64,000 nucleotides of DNA, taken from contig NZ_BAAALT010000014.1 of the NCBI RefSeq assembly GCF_039528515.1, forward strand, positions 33,819-97,818, written 5' to 3'. The position numbers were made by a program, and so were the translations under genes. The notes below the pieces were generated by a model that did no database searches, was not told the DNA's origin, and saw only the letters and a list, made by a program, of their open reading frames with translations. Source of the DNA: Luedemannella flava (GTDB lineage Bacteria > Actinomycetota > Actinomycetes > Mycobacteriales > Micromonosporaceae). How positions within the stretch are numbered: position 1 is the stretch's first letter; the number at the start of each line of letters is the position of its first letter. Positions 1 through 10,420 of this stretch are shown here, in pieces.

Positions 1-1061
<1,061 letters not shown>

Positions 1062-1117
1062 GACCCGATCCTATGGGGCCGTGCGCGTACTCGATGAATC
1101 GGGTGAGTCGCAAGCTT

Positions 1118-1156
1118 TCCCCGCCGGGTCCCGGAGCCCTTGGGACCCGGCGGGGA
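1118..1156 (-). terminator. Hairpin terminator after the chemotaxis receptor
   Basis: Perfect 15-bp stem (arms 1118-1132 and 1142-1156) with a 9-nt loop. It sits just past the stop codon of the leftward receptor gene. There is no long T tract, as is usual in high-GC actinobacteria. Confidence 0.7.
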
Positions 1157-1162
1157 TCTCCG

Positions 1163-3013
1163 CTAGAACCGGAACTGCGTGACCAGCGACCTCAGCTCGG
1201 CGGAGATCTCGGACAGCTCGTCAACCGCCTGGCGGGACTCGCCGACCGACTCGGTGGTGGCCTTGGCGATCGCGGCGACCCCGTCGATGCTCCGGGCGAT
1301 CTGCTCCGAGCCCGTGGCGCCGTCGACGACGCTGCGGTTCATCTCGGCGGTCGTGGCGGTCTGCTCCTCCACGGCCGACGCGATCGTCATCTGGTAGTCG
1401 TTCATCCGGCTGATGACGTCGGCGACGTCGGCGATCGCGCTCACCGCGCCCGCCGTGCCGGCCTGGATGGCGTCGACCCGCTGGGAGATGTCCTCGGTGG
1501 CCTTCGCGGTCTCCTGCGCAAGGTCCTTGACCTCGGTCGCGACCACGGCGAAGCCCTTGCCCGCGTCGCCCGCCCGGGCCGCCTCGATGGTGGCGTTGAG
1601 GGCCAGCAGGTTCGTCTGCTTCGCGATCGAGGAGATCACCTTCACCACGTCGCCGATCATGCGGCTGGACTCGCCCAGCTCGGCGATGGTCGTCGTGGTG
1701 TTGTCCACGACCTCCCTCGCGCGGGCGCCCACGAGCGTCGCCTCCTGGGCGTTGTGAGCGATCTCACGGATGGACGCGCCCATCTCCTCCGAGCCGGCGG
1801 CGACGGACTGCACGTTCGCCGAGACGTCGCCGGCCGCGGCGGCGACCCGGTCGGCCTCCGCCGAGGAACGCTCCGCGCCCGTGGCGATCTGCTCGGACAC
1901 CGCGGTCAGGCGCTCGCTGGCGGAGTTCAGGCCGCTGATGCTGCGGGCGAAGCCGGACATCACCGAGCCGATCGAGGTGAGCGCCGTGTTGACCGAGACG
2001 GCCATCCGGCCGACCTCGTCGGCGCTGCGCACCTGGATCCGCTGGGTGAGGTCACCCTCCTCGACGGCGCCCAGGACGGTCACCGCGTCGGCGAGCGGCC
2101 GGGTGATGCTGCGGGTGATCAGCCAGGAGATCGTGAACGCGATCGCCGCGGCGAGGCCACCCATGAGCAGCATCGTGGTCAGGAACCCGTTGGCGATGGC
2201 GCGGGCATCGGCCGACGCCTGGTCGTTCAGCTCGTTCTCGAGGTCCACGAAGCTGTCGATCGCGGCCAGCCACGAGACGAACTGCGGCCGGGCCTCGTTG
2301 ATCAACATGTCGTAGGCCCGTTCGGGCTGGGAGGAGCGACGCATCTTGATCACATCGTTGATGCTCTGGATCGTCGTGCGCTCCACGCTCGCGATCTGAT
2401 CAAGTGCCGCGCGCTCCCGGTCGTTGGCCATGCCGGGCTTGTCGAACAGGTCCGACATCTTCTTCGCGGTCTTCGCGTAGTTGAGGTCCGACGCCTCGAT
2501 CTGCTCCACGAACGGCTCAGCGTGGATGGTGCTCTGCGCGAGCACCACGTCGCGCAGCCCGATCGAACGGTTCTGCACGCTCGACTTGAACACCAGGGCG
2601 TACTGGACCTTGACAGCGTTGACGTCGTTGATCGTGCTCAGCTTGTCGGCGAGCTGCTGGACCCGGACCACGCCGACGCCGGCGACGCCCAGCATGACCA
2701 CGACCACGGCCAGGAAGCCGAGGCCGAGCCGGCGTCCGATACTCAGCTGCGACAGCTTGCTGATGCCTCGCAGATTGCTGACGCCGCGCAGCGCCGAGGC
2801 GCCCTTACGGACGGCGGACCCGCCCAGGCCCGGCAGGCCGGACGGCAGACGCAGGCCCCGCTTCTCCGAACTCATGCGGTGGCGCGAGCCGGCGGAGCGA
2901 CCGGGCTTGAGCCGGCGGGCAAAGCCTGCCAGCCGCCCTGGCCGGCGCTCGCCCGTCCGCTCCACGGATCGGCGCGGACGCGGCAGCTTCACAGACAGAC
3001 GCGGCAGCTTCAC
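1163..3013 (-). CDS. Methyl-accepting chemotaxis protein
   Basis: Transmembrane chemoreceptor that signals to the CheA/CheW array. From this start it has about 616 residues. A basic, low-complexity cytoplasmic N-terminus of about 80 residues is followed by TM1 (FLAVVVVMLGVAGVGV), an extracytoplasmic four-helix-bundle region, TM2 (TTMLLMGGLAAAIAFTISW), a HAMP domain, and a long coiled-coil signalling domain. The conserved hairpin is present (AKQTNLLALNATIEAARAG, then GKGFAVVATEVKDLA). I chose the GTG at 3013 because a strong GGGAGG ribosome site precedes it. ATG 2875 is an alternative that would remove the basic leader. Two tandem copies of the VKLPR-coding segment lie at the very N-terminus. 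No che genes are in the window, so it is an orphan receptor here. Its presence implies motility. Confidence 0.93.
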   Translation of the reverse strand: MKLPRLSVKLPRPRRSVERTGERRPGRLAGFARRLKPGRSAGSRHRMSSEKRGLRLPSGLPGLGGSAVRKGASALRGVSNLRGISKLSQLSIGRRLGLGFLAVVVVMLGVAGVGVVRVQQLADKLSTINDVNAVKVQYALVFKSSVQNRSIGLRDVVLAQSTIHAEPFVEQIEASDLNYAKTAKKMSDLFDKPGMANDRERAALDQIASVERTTIQSINDVIKMRRSSQPERAYDMLINEARPQFVSWLAAIDSFVDLENELNDQASADARAIANGFLTTMLLMGGLAAAIAFTISWLITRSITRPLADAVTVLGAVEEGDLTQRIQVRSADEVGRMAVSVNTALTSIGSVMSGFARSISGLNSASERLTAVSEQIATGAERSSAEADRVAAAAGDVSANVQSVAAGSEEMGASIREIAHNAQEATLVGARAREVVDNTTTTIAELGESSRMIGDVVKVISSIAKQTNLLALNATIEAARAGDAGKGFAVVATEVKDLAQETAKATEDISQRVDAIQAGTAGAVSAIADVADVISRMNDYQMTIASAVEEQTATTAEMNRSVVDGATGSEQIARSIDGVAAIAKATTESVGESRQAVDELSEISAELRSLVTQFRF

Positions 3014-3111
3014 GGATCCCTCCCCCGGGACTCGACGATGAACGGACGGTGTTCCCGTCCGAATGGCCATCGGAGTCCCAGAGGAGGACTTGAGCTTGCG
3101 CTACCTCACGA

Positions 3112-4401
3112 TTACCTCAAGAGGGGGGTACGGATGACGTTCTCCTCGCGGCCCGGGCCCACGCCGACGACGCTCACCCGGGTGCCGCAGAGCTCCTCGA
3201 CCCGCAGGATGTAGCGGCGGGCGTTGGACGGGAGGTCCTCCCATGCGCGCGCCTTGGAGATGTCCTCCCACCAGCCCGGCAGCTCCTCGTAGATGGGCTT
3301 GGCGTGGTGGTAGGCGGTCTGCGTGGCGGGCATGTCGTCATGGCGTACCCCGTCGATCTCGTACGCCACACAGATCGGCACCGTGTCCAGACCGGTGAGC
3401 ACGTCCAGTTTGGTGATGACGAGGTCGGTGATGCCGTTGAGGCGCACCGCGTAGCGGCCCACGACGGCGTCGAACCAGCCGCAGCGGCGCTCCCGGCCGG
3501 TCGTCGTGCCGTACTCGTGGCCGATCTTGCGCAGGTGCTGGCCGTGGTCGTCGAACAGCTCGGTCGGGAACGGCCCGGCGCCCACCCGCGTCGTGTACGC
3601 CTTGGAGACGCCGATGACCTGGTCGATGCTGGTCGGCGGGATGCCCGTGCCCACGCACGCGCCGGCCGCCGTCGGGTTCGACGAGGTCACGAACGGGTAC
3701 GTGCCGTGGTCCATGTCGAGCATGGTGGCCTGCGCGCCCTCCATGAGGACGGTCTTGCCCGCGTCCAGCGCGTCCCAGAGCAGCACCCGCGTCTCCACGA
3801 TGTACGGCTTGAGCCGCTCGGCGTACGCCAGGTACTCCTCGACGACCGCGTCGACGTCGAGCGCCTTGCGGTTGTAGACCTTGAACATGATCTGGTTCTT
3901 CTCGCGGAGCACCAGCTCGAGCTTCTTACGCAGGATGCCCGGGTCGAGCAGGTCCTGGGCGCGGATGCCCATCCGGGCGACCTTGTCGCCGTACGCCGGT
4001 CCGATGCCCCGGCCCGTGGTGCCGATCCGCGCCGAGCCCAGGTAGCGCTCGACCACCCGGTCCAGCGCCCGGTGGTGCGGCATGATCAGGTGGGCGTCGC
4101 CGGAGATGCGCAGGCGGGACGTGTCCACGCCGCGCTCCGCGAGCCCGTCGATCTCGGCCAGCAGCACCTTCGGGTCGACCACCACCCCGTTGCCGATGAC
4201 GATCACCGCGTTGGGCGACAGGGCGCCCGACGGCATCAGGTGCAGCGCGTACCGCTGCCCGTCCGGCGTGATGACCGTGTGACCCGCGTTGTTACCGCCT
4301 GAGTAGCGCACGACGTAGTCGACCTGTGCGCCGAGGAGGTCAGTAACCTTGCCCTTGCCTTCGTCGCCCCATTGCGCGCCGATGAGCACGATCGCTGGCA
4401 T
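3112..4401 (-). CDS. purA: Adenylosuccinate synthetase
   Basis: GTP-dependent conversion of IMP and aspartate to adenylosuccinate, the first committed step to AMP. It is full length at 429 residues. The N-terminus carries the P-loop-like QWGDEGKGKVTDLL and the catalytic-histidine segment GGNNAGHTV. GTTGRGIGPAYGDK and the C-terminal GVGPGRE region are also present. An AAGGCGGAG ribosome site lies about 6 nt upstream of the ATG. It is divergent from the diacylglycerol-kinase-like gene starting at 4530, so the two promoters share roughly 130 bp. Confidence 0.98.
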   Translation of the reverse strand: MPAIVLIGAQWGDEGKGKVTDLLGAQVDYVVRYSGGNNAGHTVITPDGQRYALHLMPSGALSPNAVIVIGNGVVVDPKVLLAEIDGLAERGVDTSRLRISGDAHLIMPHHRALDRVVERYLGSARIGTTGRGIGPAYGDKVARMGIRAQDLLDPGILRKKLELVLREKNQIMFKVYNRKALDVDAVVEEYLAYAERLKPYIVETRVLLWDALDAGKTVLMEGAQATMLDMDHGTYPFVTSSNPTAAGACVGTGIPPTSIDQVIGVSKAYTTRVGAGPFPTELFDDHGQHLRKIGHEYGTTTGRERRCGWFDAVVGRYAVRLNGITDLVITKLDVLTGLDTVPICVAYEIDGVRHDDMPATQTAYHHAKPIYEELPGWWEDISKARAWEDLPSNARRYILRVEELCGTRVSVVGVGPGREENVIRTPLLR

Positions 4402-4529
4402 CTCGTCTCCGCCTTCATGTGCCCCGGGGGATCACACCCACGGAGCTCTCCGGGTGCCCGAACGGCAACCGCCCCGGGATGTCAGGCTAACAAGCATTAC
4501 CCAGGGTCATGGTGAGGGAGGTACGCCCG

Positions 4530-5504
4530 GTGCGCCAGGTGATCGTTCTGTCGCTCGTCGATGAGGCCGCCGAGGCCGCCGGCGGCTGCTGCGGCCCGAC
4601 CGCGTCCGGCTGCGGCGAATCGGCCTTGACCAGCGACGATGCGCCCGACACCGGCCCGGCTGACGGCGGTGCGTGCGCCACCCGGGGCACCCGCGTGCCC
4701 GTACTCGCATGCTCTGACGTGCTGAGCGCGAGCGGCGCGGCGGTGGAGGTCGTCACGGCCTGCTCCGACGCGGAGATCGACGCCGCCGTCAAGGCGGTGC
4801 GCGCCGACGACGCCGCGCTGATCGTCGCGGCCGCCGACGACGGGCAGCTGCGGGCCGTGCTGCGCCGGCTCGTGCGCGCCTACGCGCCGCCGCCGTCGAA
4901 GCGCCCGGCCGACCTGCCCGCCGACCGGACCATGCCCGACCTGCCGCCCATCGGCGTCCTGCCGCTCACCCCCGGCATCCCCGGCATCGTCACCGACCTC
5001 GGCCTGCCCACCGACCCGGCGGCCGTCGCCGCCGCCGTCCTCGGCGGCGCGACCCGCCGCCTCGACCTGCTGCGCAACGACGGCGGGTCGGTCACCTCAC
5101 GGTCCGCGGTGGTCGGCGGAGTGGATTCCGAGGGTACGGCCGCCAGCTGGCGCGGCCGGGTCGAGGTGGACGACGTCGTGCTCGCCGACGGCGGGGAGCC
5201 GGTGCTCGCCTGCGTCGTCACCAACTCCGGCGGGGTGAGCGTCGACGGGCTGCCGCTCACGTCCGGCGTCGCCGCCGACGACGGGCGGATCACCGTCGCC
5301 GTCGCCGTGCCCCGCCGCGTGCGCCGGCTGCTGCGCCGCCCGGCCGTCCACATCGAGGTCCGTCGGGCGACCGGCCGGGCCGTTGCCGTCACGCCACGCG
5401 CGGAGTCCGTGCCGATCATCGACGACGGGGTGGCCGCCGACCTGACCCGCAAGCGCAGCTGGTGGGTGGAGCGCGGCGCGTGGGCGGTCTACGTCCCGGT
5501 GTGA
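4530..5504 (+). CDS. Diacylglycerol-kinase-like protein, probably degenerate
   Basis: About 324 residues. The central part looks like the lipid-kinase/NAD-kinase fold: DAALIVAAADDGQLRAVLR aligns in position with the GGDGT nucleotide loop, GVLPLTPG resembles the GxLPxGTxND loop, and the all-beta C-terminal half (VVGGVDSEG, VVTNSGGVSVDG) resembles the C-terminal sandwich. The catalytic GGDG itself is absent. A cysteine-rich stretch (GGCCGPTASGCG) sits near residues 15-27 and may bind metal. I set the start at GTG 4530, which follows GGGAGG with good spacing. ATG 4509 would add seven residues. Family assignment is by fold pattern only, and enzymatic activity is doubtful. Confidence 0.6.
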   Translation: MRQVIVLSLVDEAAEAAGGCCGPTASGCGESALTSDDAPDTGPADGGACATRGTRVPVLACSDVLSASGAAVEVVTACSDAEIDAAVKAVRADDAALIVAAADDGQLRAVLRRLVRAYAPPPSKRPADLPADRTMPDLPPIGVLPLTPGIPGIVTDLGLPTDPAAVAAAVLGGATRRLDLLRNDGGSVTSRSAVVGGVDSEGTAASWRGRVEVDDVVLADGGEPVLACVVTNSGGVSVDGLPLTSGVAADDGRITVAVAVPRRVRRLLRRPAVHIEVRRATGRAVAVTPRAESVPIIDDGVAADLTRKRSWWVERGAWAVYVPV

Positions 5505-5581
5505 CCCTTGCCCACGGTGCGTTCCCTGACGGGCCACGCTGTGTAAGGCTGGTAGCCCGCACCGCCTGGGGAGGAGGCGCC

Positions 5582-7100
5582 GTGGACCCGAACGATGAAA
5601 CACCGGCCGAGTACGCGCCGAACACCCCGTGGAGCATCCCGCCCGCGCCGCGCCCGGCGCCGCCGCCCACCGACCAGGTCCGCCGCGCCCTCTCGCCGCC
5701 CCCGGACCCGCCCGACGACGACCTGTACGACGTTCCGGAACCGGTCGTGGCGCCGCCGCGGGGCGCCGGGCCGGCAGTGGAAGCGCCGGCACGTGACGCC
5801 GGGCCGCGGGCGGAAGCGCCGGCGGCGGAAACGCCCTTACGCGAGGCCCGGCCGGCGGCGGAGCCGCGTCGCGGGCCGTCCGCCGGCGATGACGATCTGC
5901 AGTGGCTCGCGGACCTGGCCGCCCAGCCGGACCTGCCCCTGGGCGCCCCGCCCCGCGGGCCCCCACNNNNNNNNNNNNNNNNNNNNNNNNNNNNNNNNNN
6001 NNNNNNNNNNNNNNNNNNNCCCGGCACAGCCGCCGCCGAACGCGGGCGCCGTCTCGCCGCCCGGCTGGGGTGGGTTGGGTGGCTGGGCGCCGGGCACCAT
6101 CGCGGTCCCCGGCCCGGACGTTCCGGCCACGCACCCGTATCCGGACCTGACCGCGGACTTCGCGGAGCGGACGCCGACCGCGGAGGAGTTCGCGACGCGG
6201 CGGCGGGTGCGCCCGCGCGTGGTCTCGGCCGCCACCGGCGCCCGCGCCGCGGCCCGGCGCGGCTCGTTCGGCCTGCTGCGGCTGCGCCCCGGCCGGGACG
6301 AGTCCGACCTGCGCGACGCGCTGCACGCCGTACGCCGGAACTTCGGTGGGCTCAGGCAGGTCACGGTCGTCAACCCCAAGGGCGGCGCCGGCAAGACCGT
6401 GGCGACGCTCATGCTGGGCATGGCGTTCGGGCGCAGCCGGGGCGGCTTCGTGCTGGCCTGGGACAACAACGAGACGCAGGGGACGCTGGGCATGCGCGCC
6501 CAGTCGGACGCGACCGGCCGCACGGTGCGCGACCTGCTGCGCGACCTGGAACGGTTCGCGGGCGGGTCGGGCCGCATCGGCGAACTGGCCGCGTACCTGC
6601 GCACGCAGGACGACGCGATGTTCGACGTGCTGGCCTCGGACGAGGCCGCGACGGCCGGCGAGATGCTCACGGCACGCGCGTTCCGCGAGCTGCGCGAGGT
6701 CGTCGGCAAGTTCTACAAGCTGCTCATTGTGGACACCGGCAACAACGTGCGGGCCGAGAACTGGCAGGCCGCGCTGGACGCGACCGATCAACTGGTGATC
6801 ACACTTTCTGGCCGCAACGACTCGGCCGAGACGGCCGCCCGCCTGCTCGACCACCTGGAGCAGACGGGCCGCCGCGAGCTGGTGCGACGGGCCGTCACGG
6901 TGCTGACGCTGCCCCCGCATAGGGGCGACGCGCCGCCGCGCCGCGTGGAGTCCCACTTCGCGGCCCGCTGCCGCGCGATCTGCCACGTCCCCTACGACCG
7001 TCACCTGGACAGCGGCGCCCCGGTCGACTACCGCGCCCTCTCGGCCCCCACCCGCGCCGCCTGGCTCCGCACGGCCGCGACTGTCGCCGAGGGTCTCTAG
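5582..7100 (+). CDS. Proline-rich MinD/ParA-like ATPase, interrupted by an assembly gap
   Basis: The gene has two parts. The N-terminal part, from GTG 5582 behind GGGGAGGAGG, is an acidic, Pro/Ala-rich disordered region (VDPNDETPAEYAPNTPW onward). The C-terminal part is a SIMIBI ATPase with the deviant Walker A loop NPKGGAGKTVATLMLGMAFG, a LLIVDTGNNV switch region and ITLSGRNDSAETAARLL. This Pro-rich plus MinD layout resembles EspI/SpoIIIE-neighbour proteins of type VII loci and cell-pole ParA-like proteins, but no ESX genes are nearby. Fifty-three Ns (5967-6019) lie between the parts. The two halves are in different reading frames across the Ns, so the gap length is not exact and no real frameshift need exist. 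No partner ParB is visible. Confidence 0.75.
5967..6019. other. Assembly gap (53 N)
   Basis: Run of N inside the Pro/Ala-rich linker of the MinD-like gene. Both flanks are extremely GC-rich, the typical cause of a sequencing drop-out. The upstream frame (from 5582) and the downstream frame (ending 7100) do not match across 53 bases, so the true missing length differs from 53 modulo 3. Confidence 0.98.
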
Positions 7101-7156
7101 CGCGGGCTGTGGCGAATGTGGACCGGATAGCGACCCTTACTCGCCACAGCCCGCGC
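7100..7156. terminator. Bidirectional hairpin between convergent genes
   Basis: Perfect 16-bp inverted repeat (7100-7115 with 7141-7156) around a 25-nt loop. It lies between the MinD-like gene, whose stop it touches, and the leftward DUF3151 gene. It can serve both directions. Confidence 0.7.
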
Positions 7157-7159
7157 AGG

Positions 7160-7555
7160 TCAGCCCGCGAGCGCGTCCGCGGCGGCGGGGTCGCAGTCGC
7201 GGAGGAACTGGGCGCAGCGGGCCGCCTCGTCGGCCTCACCGATCGCGTCGGCGGCCCGGGCCAGCGCGTGCAGGCAACGCAGGAAGCCCCGGTTGGGCTC
7301 GTGCGACCAGGGCACCGGGCCGCTGCCGCGCCATCCGCTGCGCCGCAGCTGGTCCAGCCCGCGGTGGTAGCCGGTACGGGCGTAGGCGTAGGCCGTGACC
7401 GTGGCGCCGTTGGCGAACGCCTGTTCGGCGAGCGTGGCCCACACGGCGCTGGAGGCCGGGAACCGCGCGGCCACCTCCTCGGCGCTTCCGGTGGCGGACG
7501 CGCCCGGATCGTCGGGCAACAGGGTGGGCGGAGTTTCCGGCAGCAAGTTGCGCAT
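7160..7555 (-). CDS. DUF3151 family protein
   Basis: 131-residue conserved actinobacterial protein. The N-terminus MRNLLPETPPTLLPDD matches the usual DUF3151 opening. It is followed by a helical repeat-like region (VWATLAEQAFANG, AYAYARTGYHRGLDQLRRSGW) with the family's conserved Gly-Trp pair, and WSHEPNRGFLRCLHAL. A longer frame reaches 7615, but family comparison favours the ATG at 7555. In mycobacteria the homologue lies close to fba and purA, and the same neighbourhood is kept here. The biochemical role is unknown. Confidence 0.85.
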   Translation of the reverse strand: MRNLLPETPPTLLPDDPGASATGSAEEVAARFPASSAVWATLAEQAFANGATVTAYAYARTGYHRGLDQLRRSGWRGSGPVPWSHEPNRGFLRCLHALARAADAIGEADEAARCAQFLRDCDPAAADALAG

Positions 7556-7690
7556 GACCCCATTCAACTGGATTGCCTCACTTCCGGATAGCTGAACGGG
7601 TGAGGGCTTTTCCACACGCTCAGCGGGTGGTGACGCAGGCCACTTGCGGGTTGAATCGGAGGTCCGGAGCCTCCCCAGGACCCGGTTAAG

Positions 7691-7717
7691 CGATGGCCCG
7701 GTTGCCCCGGGCCATCG
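7691..7717 (-). terminator. Hairpin terminator after the LOG-family gene
   Basis: Perfect 11-bp stem (7691-7701 with 7707-7717) and a 5-nt loop, six bases past the stop codon of the leftward gene that ends at 7723. Confidence 0.7.
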
Positions 7718-7722
7718 TCCTG

Positions 7723-8895
7723 TCAGGAGGGTCCCAGCAGCACCCGCGCGGCCTCGCCCGCGTCGTCGGTGAAGTGGATGAGCCGCGACCGGTCGCCGAC
7801 AGGTGCCGTCGCGAGCAGCGGCCGCAGCAGTGCCGCCACCGGCAGGTCGTCCGTCCAGAACCGCTGCCCCACGAACAGGAACGGCCCCGAGTGCTCGACG
7901 GTGCCGTAGAAGGTCATCGTCGCCGCCTGGAACACCTCCTGCACCGTGCCGGCCCGCCCGGCCGCGAACACGATGCCGCCCCGCGACAGCTTGAGGATCA
8001 GCTCCTCCCGCGAGGCGTTGGAGAACATCTTGCCGATCCGCGCCGCGAACACATTGGCCGGCTCGTGCCCGAAGAACCAGGTCGGAATGGCCAGCCCGCC
8101 GGCCTTTTCCCAGGATGTGCCGGGTTGCGGGGCATAGCGTGACCGCACGGCCAGCGCCGCCGCCGTGTAGGCCTGCCCGTCCCGGAAGTCACTGACAGCG
8201 GCCAGCTCGTCGATCGCATCTTCAAGATCTTCACGGGTACGCGTCGACAGAAAGGCGCCGAGGTTGGCGGCCTCCATGACGCCCGGTCCCCCGCCCGTGA
8301 GCACGAGGCGGCCGGCCCGGGCCAGGTGCCAGGCAAGTTCGGCCGCGTCGCGGTAACCGGGCGAGCCGCGGTGCTCGGCGTGCCCGCCCATGATGCCGAC
8401 GACGCTGTCCGGACCGTGCGCGGCGACCCATTTCTCGGTCTCGTTGGCCAGCGCGTTGTCGATGCCGTGGTCGTGGATGCGCTGGGCGAGCGCCTCCCGC
8501 AGCGGCGGGGTCGCCCCGCCCTGCGCGTAGTAGTGCGCGAACACCCGCGTGTCGTACATGGCCTCGAAGCCGCCGTCGGCGAACCCGGCGACCAGGTCGT
8601 CGGGGGTGTAGAGGCGGGACGGCTGCGTCGGGTACGGCAGGTCGAGGAAGCGGGGGACGACGTGCGCGCCGCGCGCGACGACGTCGGTGGCTTGGGCGAC
8701 GGACAGCATGCAGCCCAGGAAGATGGCGCGGGTGACGTCGATGTCGCGCAGGTCGACGGCGGTGAGGTCGAGCCCCTGCAGGATCAGGTCGGCGACGGTG
8801 CCCCGGCGCAGGCACCGGGCGAGCTGCTCGGGGGTCTCGATCTCAGCGGCGCTGTGGTCGACGGGCGCGATGACGTGCGGCAGCGGGGTAGGCAC
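7723..8895 (-). CDS. LOG-family Rossmann-fold nucleotide-binding protein
   Basis: 390 residues. The C-terminal half carries the lysine-decarboxylase-like (LOG) signature: VVGIMGGHAEHRG, LVLTGGGPGVMEAANLGAF, and AAGRAGTVQEVFQA, where the first glycine pair of the usual PGGxGTxxE is changed but the GTxxE core remains. Short LOG proteins are cytokinin-riboside phosphoribohydrolases or nucleotide pyrophosphorylases. This one has an extra N-terminal domain of about 150 residues, so its substrate may differ. GTG start. It is transcribed leftward downstream of fba and separated from it by a hairpin, so it probably has its own promoter. Confidence 0.8.
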   Translation of the reverse strand: MPTPLPHVIAPVDHSAAEIETPEQLARCLRRGTVADLILQGLDLTAVDLRDIDVTRAIFLGCMLSVAQATDVVARGAHVVPRFLDLPYPTQPSRLYTPDDLVAGFADGGFEAMYDTRVFAHYYAQGGATPPLREALAQRIHDHGIDNALANETEKWVAAHGPDSVVGIMGGHAEHRGSPGYRDAAELAWHLARAGRLVLTGGGPGVMEAANLGAFLSTRTREDLEDAIDELAAVSDFRDGQAYTAAALAVRSRYAPQPGTSWEKAGGLAIPTWFFGHEPANVFAARIGKMFSNASREELILKLSRGGIVFAAGRAGTVQEVFQAATMTFYGTVEHSGPFLFVGQRFWTDDLPVAALLRPLLATAPVGDRSRLIHFTDDAGEAARVLLGPS

Positions 8896-8911
8896 CCGGT
8901 GATGGTACGAG

Positions 8912-8945
8912 CGAGGGCCGCCCGCATGCTCACGGACGGCCCTCG
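8912..8945 (-). terminator. Hairpin terminator after fba
   Basis: A 9-bp perfect stem (8912-8920 with 8937-8945) and a 16-nt loop between the fba stop and the next leftward gene. Confidence 0.5.
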
Positions 8946-9009
8946 ACTGTCGCGGTTACGCCTTGCTCAATTGCGCCTTCCGGTCCTCACCCAAGGGCGG
9001 CTCCGGCCG

Positions 9010-10035
<1,026 letters not shown>

Positions 10036-10204
10036 GGTGCGCTCCTTGTTGACTGCATGATCGGAAATGTCGCGGTGGCGGACCGCGCTGTCCTCGCCGG
10101 AAAAGTATCCCGCAGCCCCACCGACCACGGAACTCGGGCCTTCACGGTTGCCCCGCGCGCTTCCCGGGTACGGCTTTACCGTAGACAACGGGAGGTGGCG
10201 CCAC

Positions 10205-10420
10205 ATGACGATGCCGGATGAAGATCTCACTCCCAGTGACCACCTGACACCGGAGGAGCGTGACCCGGAGGCGCCCGCCGCCGACGCCGTGGAGCAGGCG
10301 ATCTCCGCCAACCCTGCCGAGGCCGCGCCTGAGATCCACCGTGGTCTCGAGGTCAGCGAGTACGACGCGGTCGAGCAGGCCCACATCGTCGACATGGACG
10401 ACGAGTACCGCGAGGGCTGA
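10205..10420 (+). CDS. Small acidic protein coupled to the P450
   Basis: 71 residues, very rich in Asp and Glu, with no cysteine, so it is not a ferredoxin. It reads MTMPDEDLTPSDHLTPEE, then VEQAISANPAEAAPEIHR and a DMDDEYREG tail. GGGAGGTGG precedes the ATG at 10205; a second ATG at 10211 is possible. Its TGA overlaps the ATG of the P450 gene by one base (TGATG), so the two are translationally coupled. I do not recognise the family. By position it could be a partner or stabiliser of the P450, which is inference. Confidence 0.65.
   Translation: MTMPDEDLTPSDHLTPEERDPEAPAADAVEQAISANPAEAAPEIHRGLEVSEYDAVEQAHIVDMDDEYREG

Noticed and set aside
4487..4792. Leftward short frames opposite the lipid-kinase-like gene
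   Set aside because: Ser/Thr/Arg-rich shadow translations with no ribosome site and no conservation signal.
5967..6019. Possible real frameshift in the MinD-like gene
   Set aside because: The frame change falls exactly on a run of N whose length is arbitrary, so it says nothing about the true sequence.
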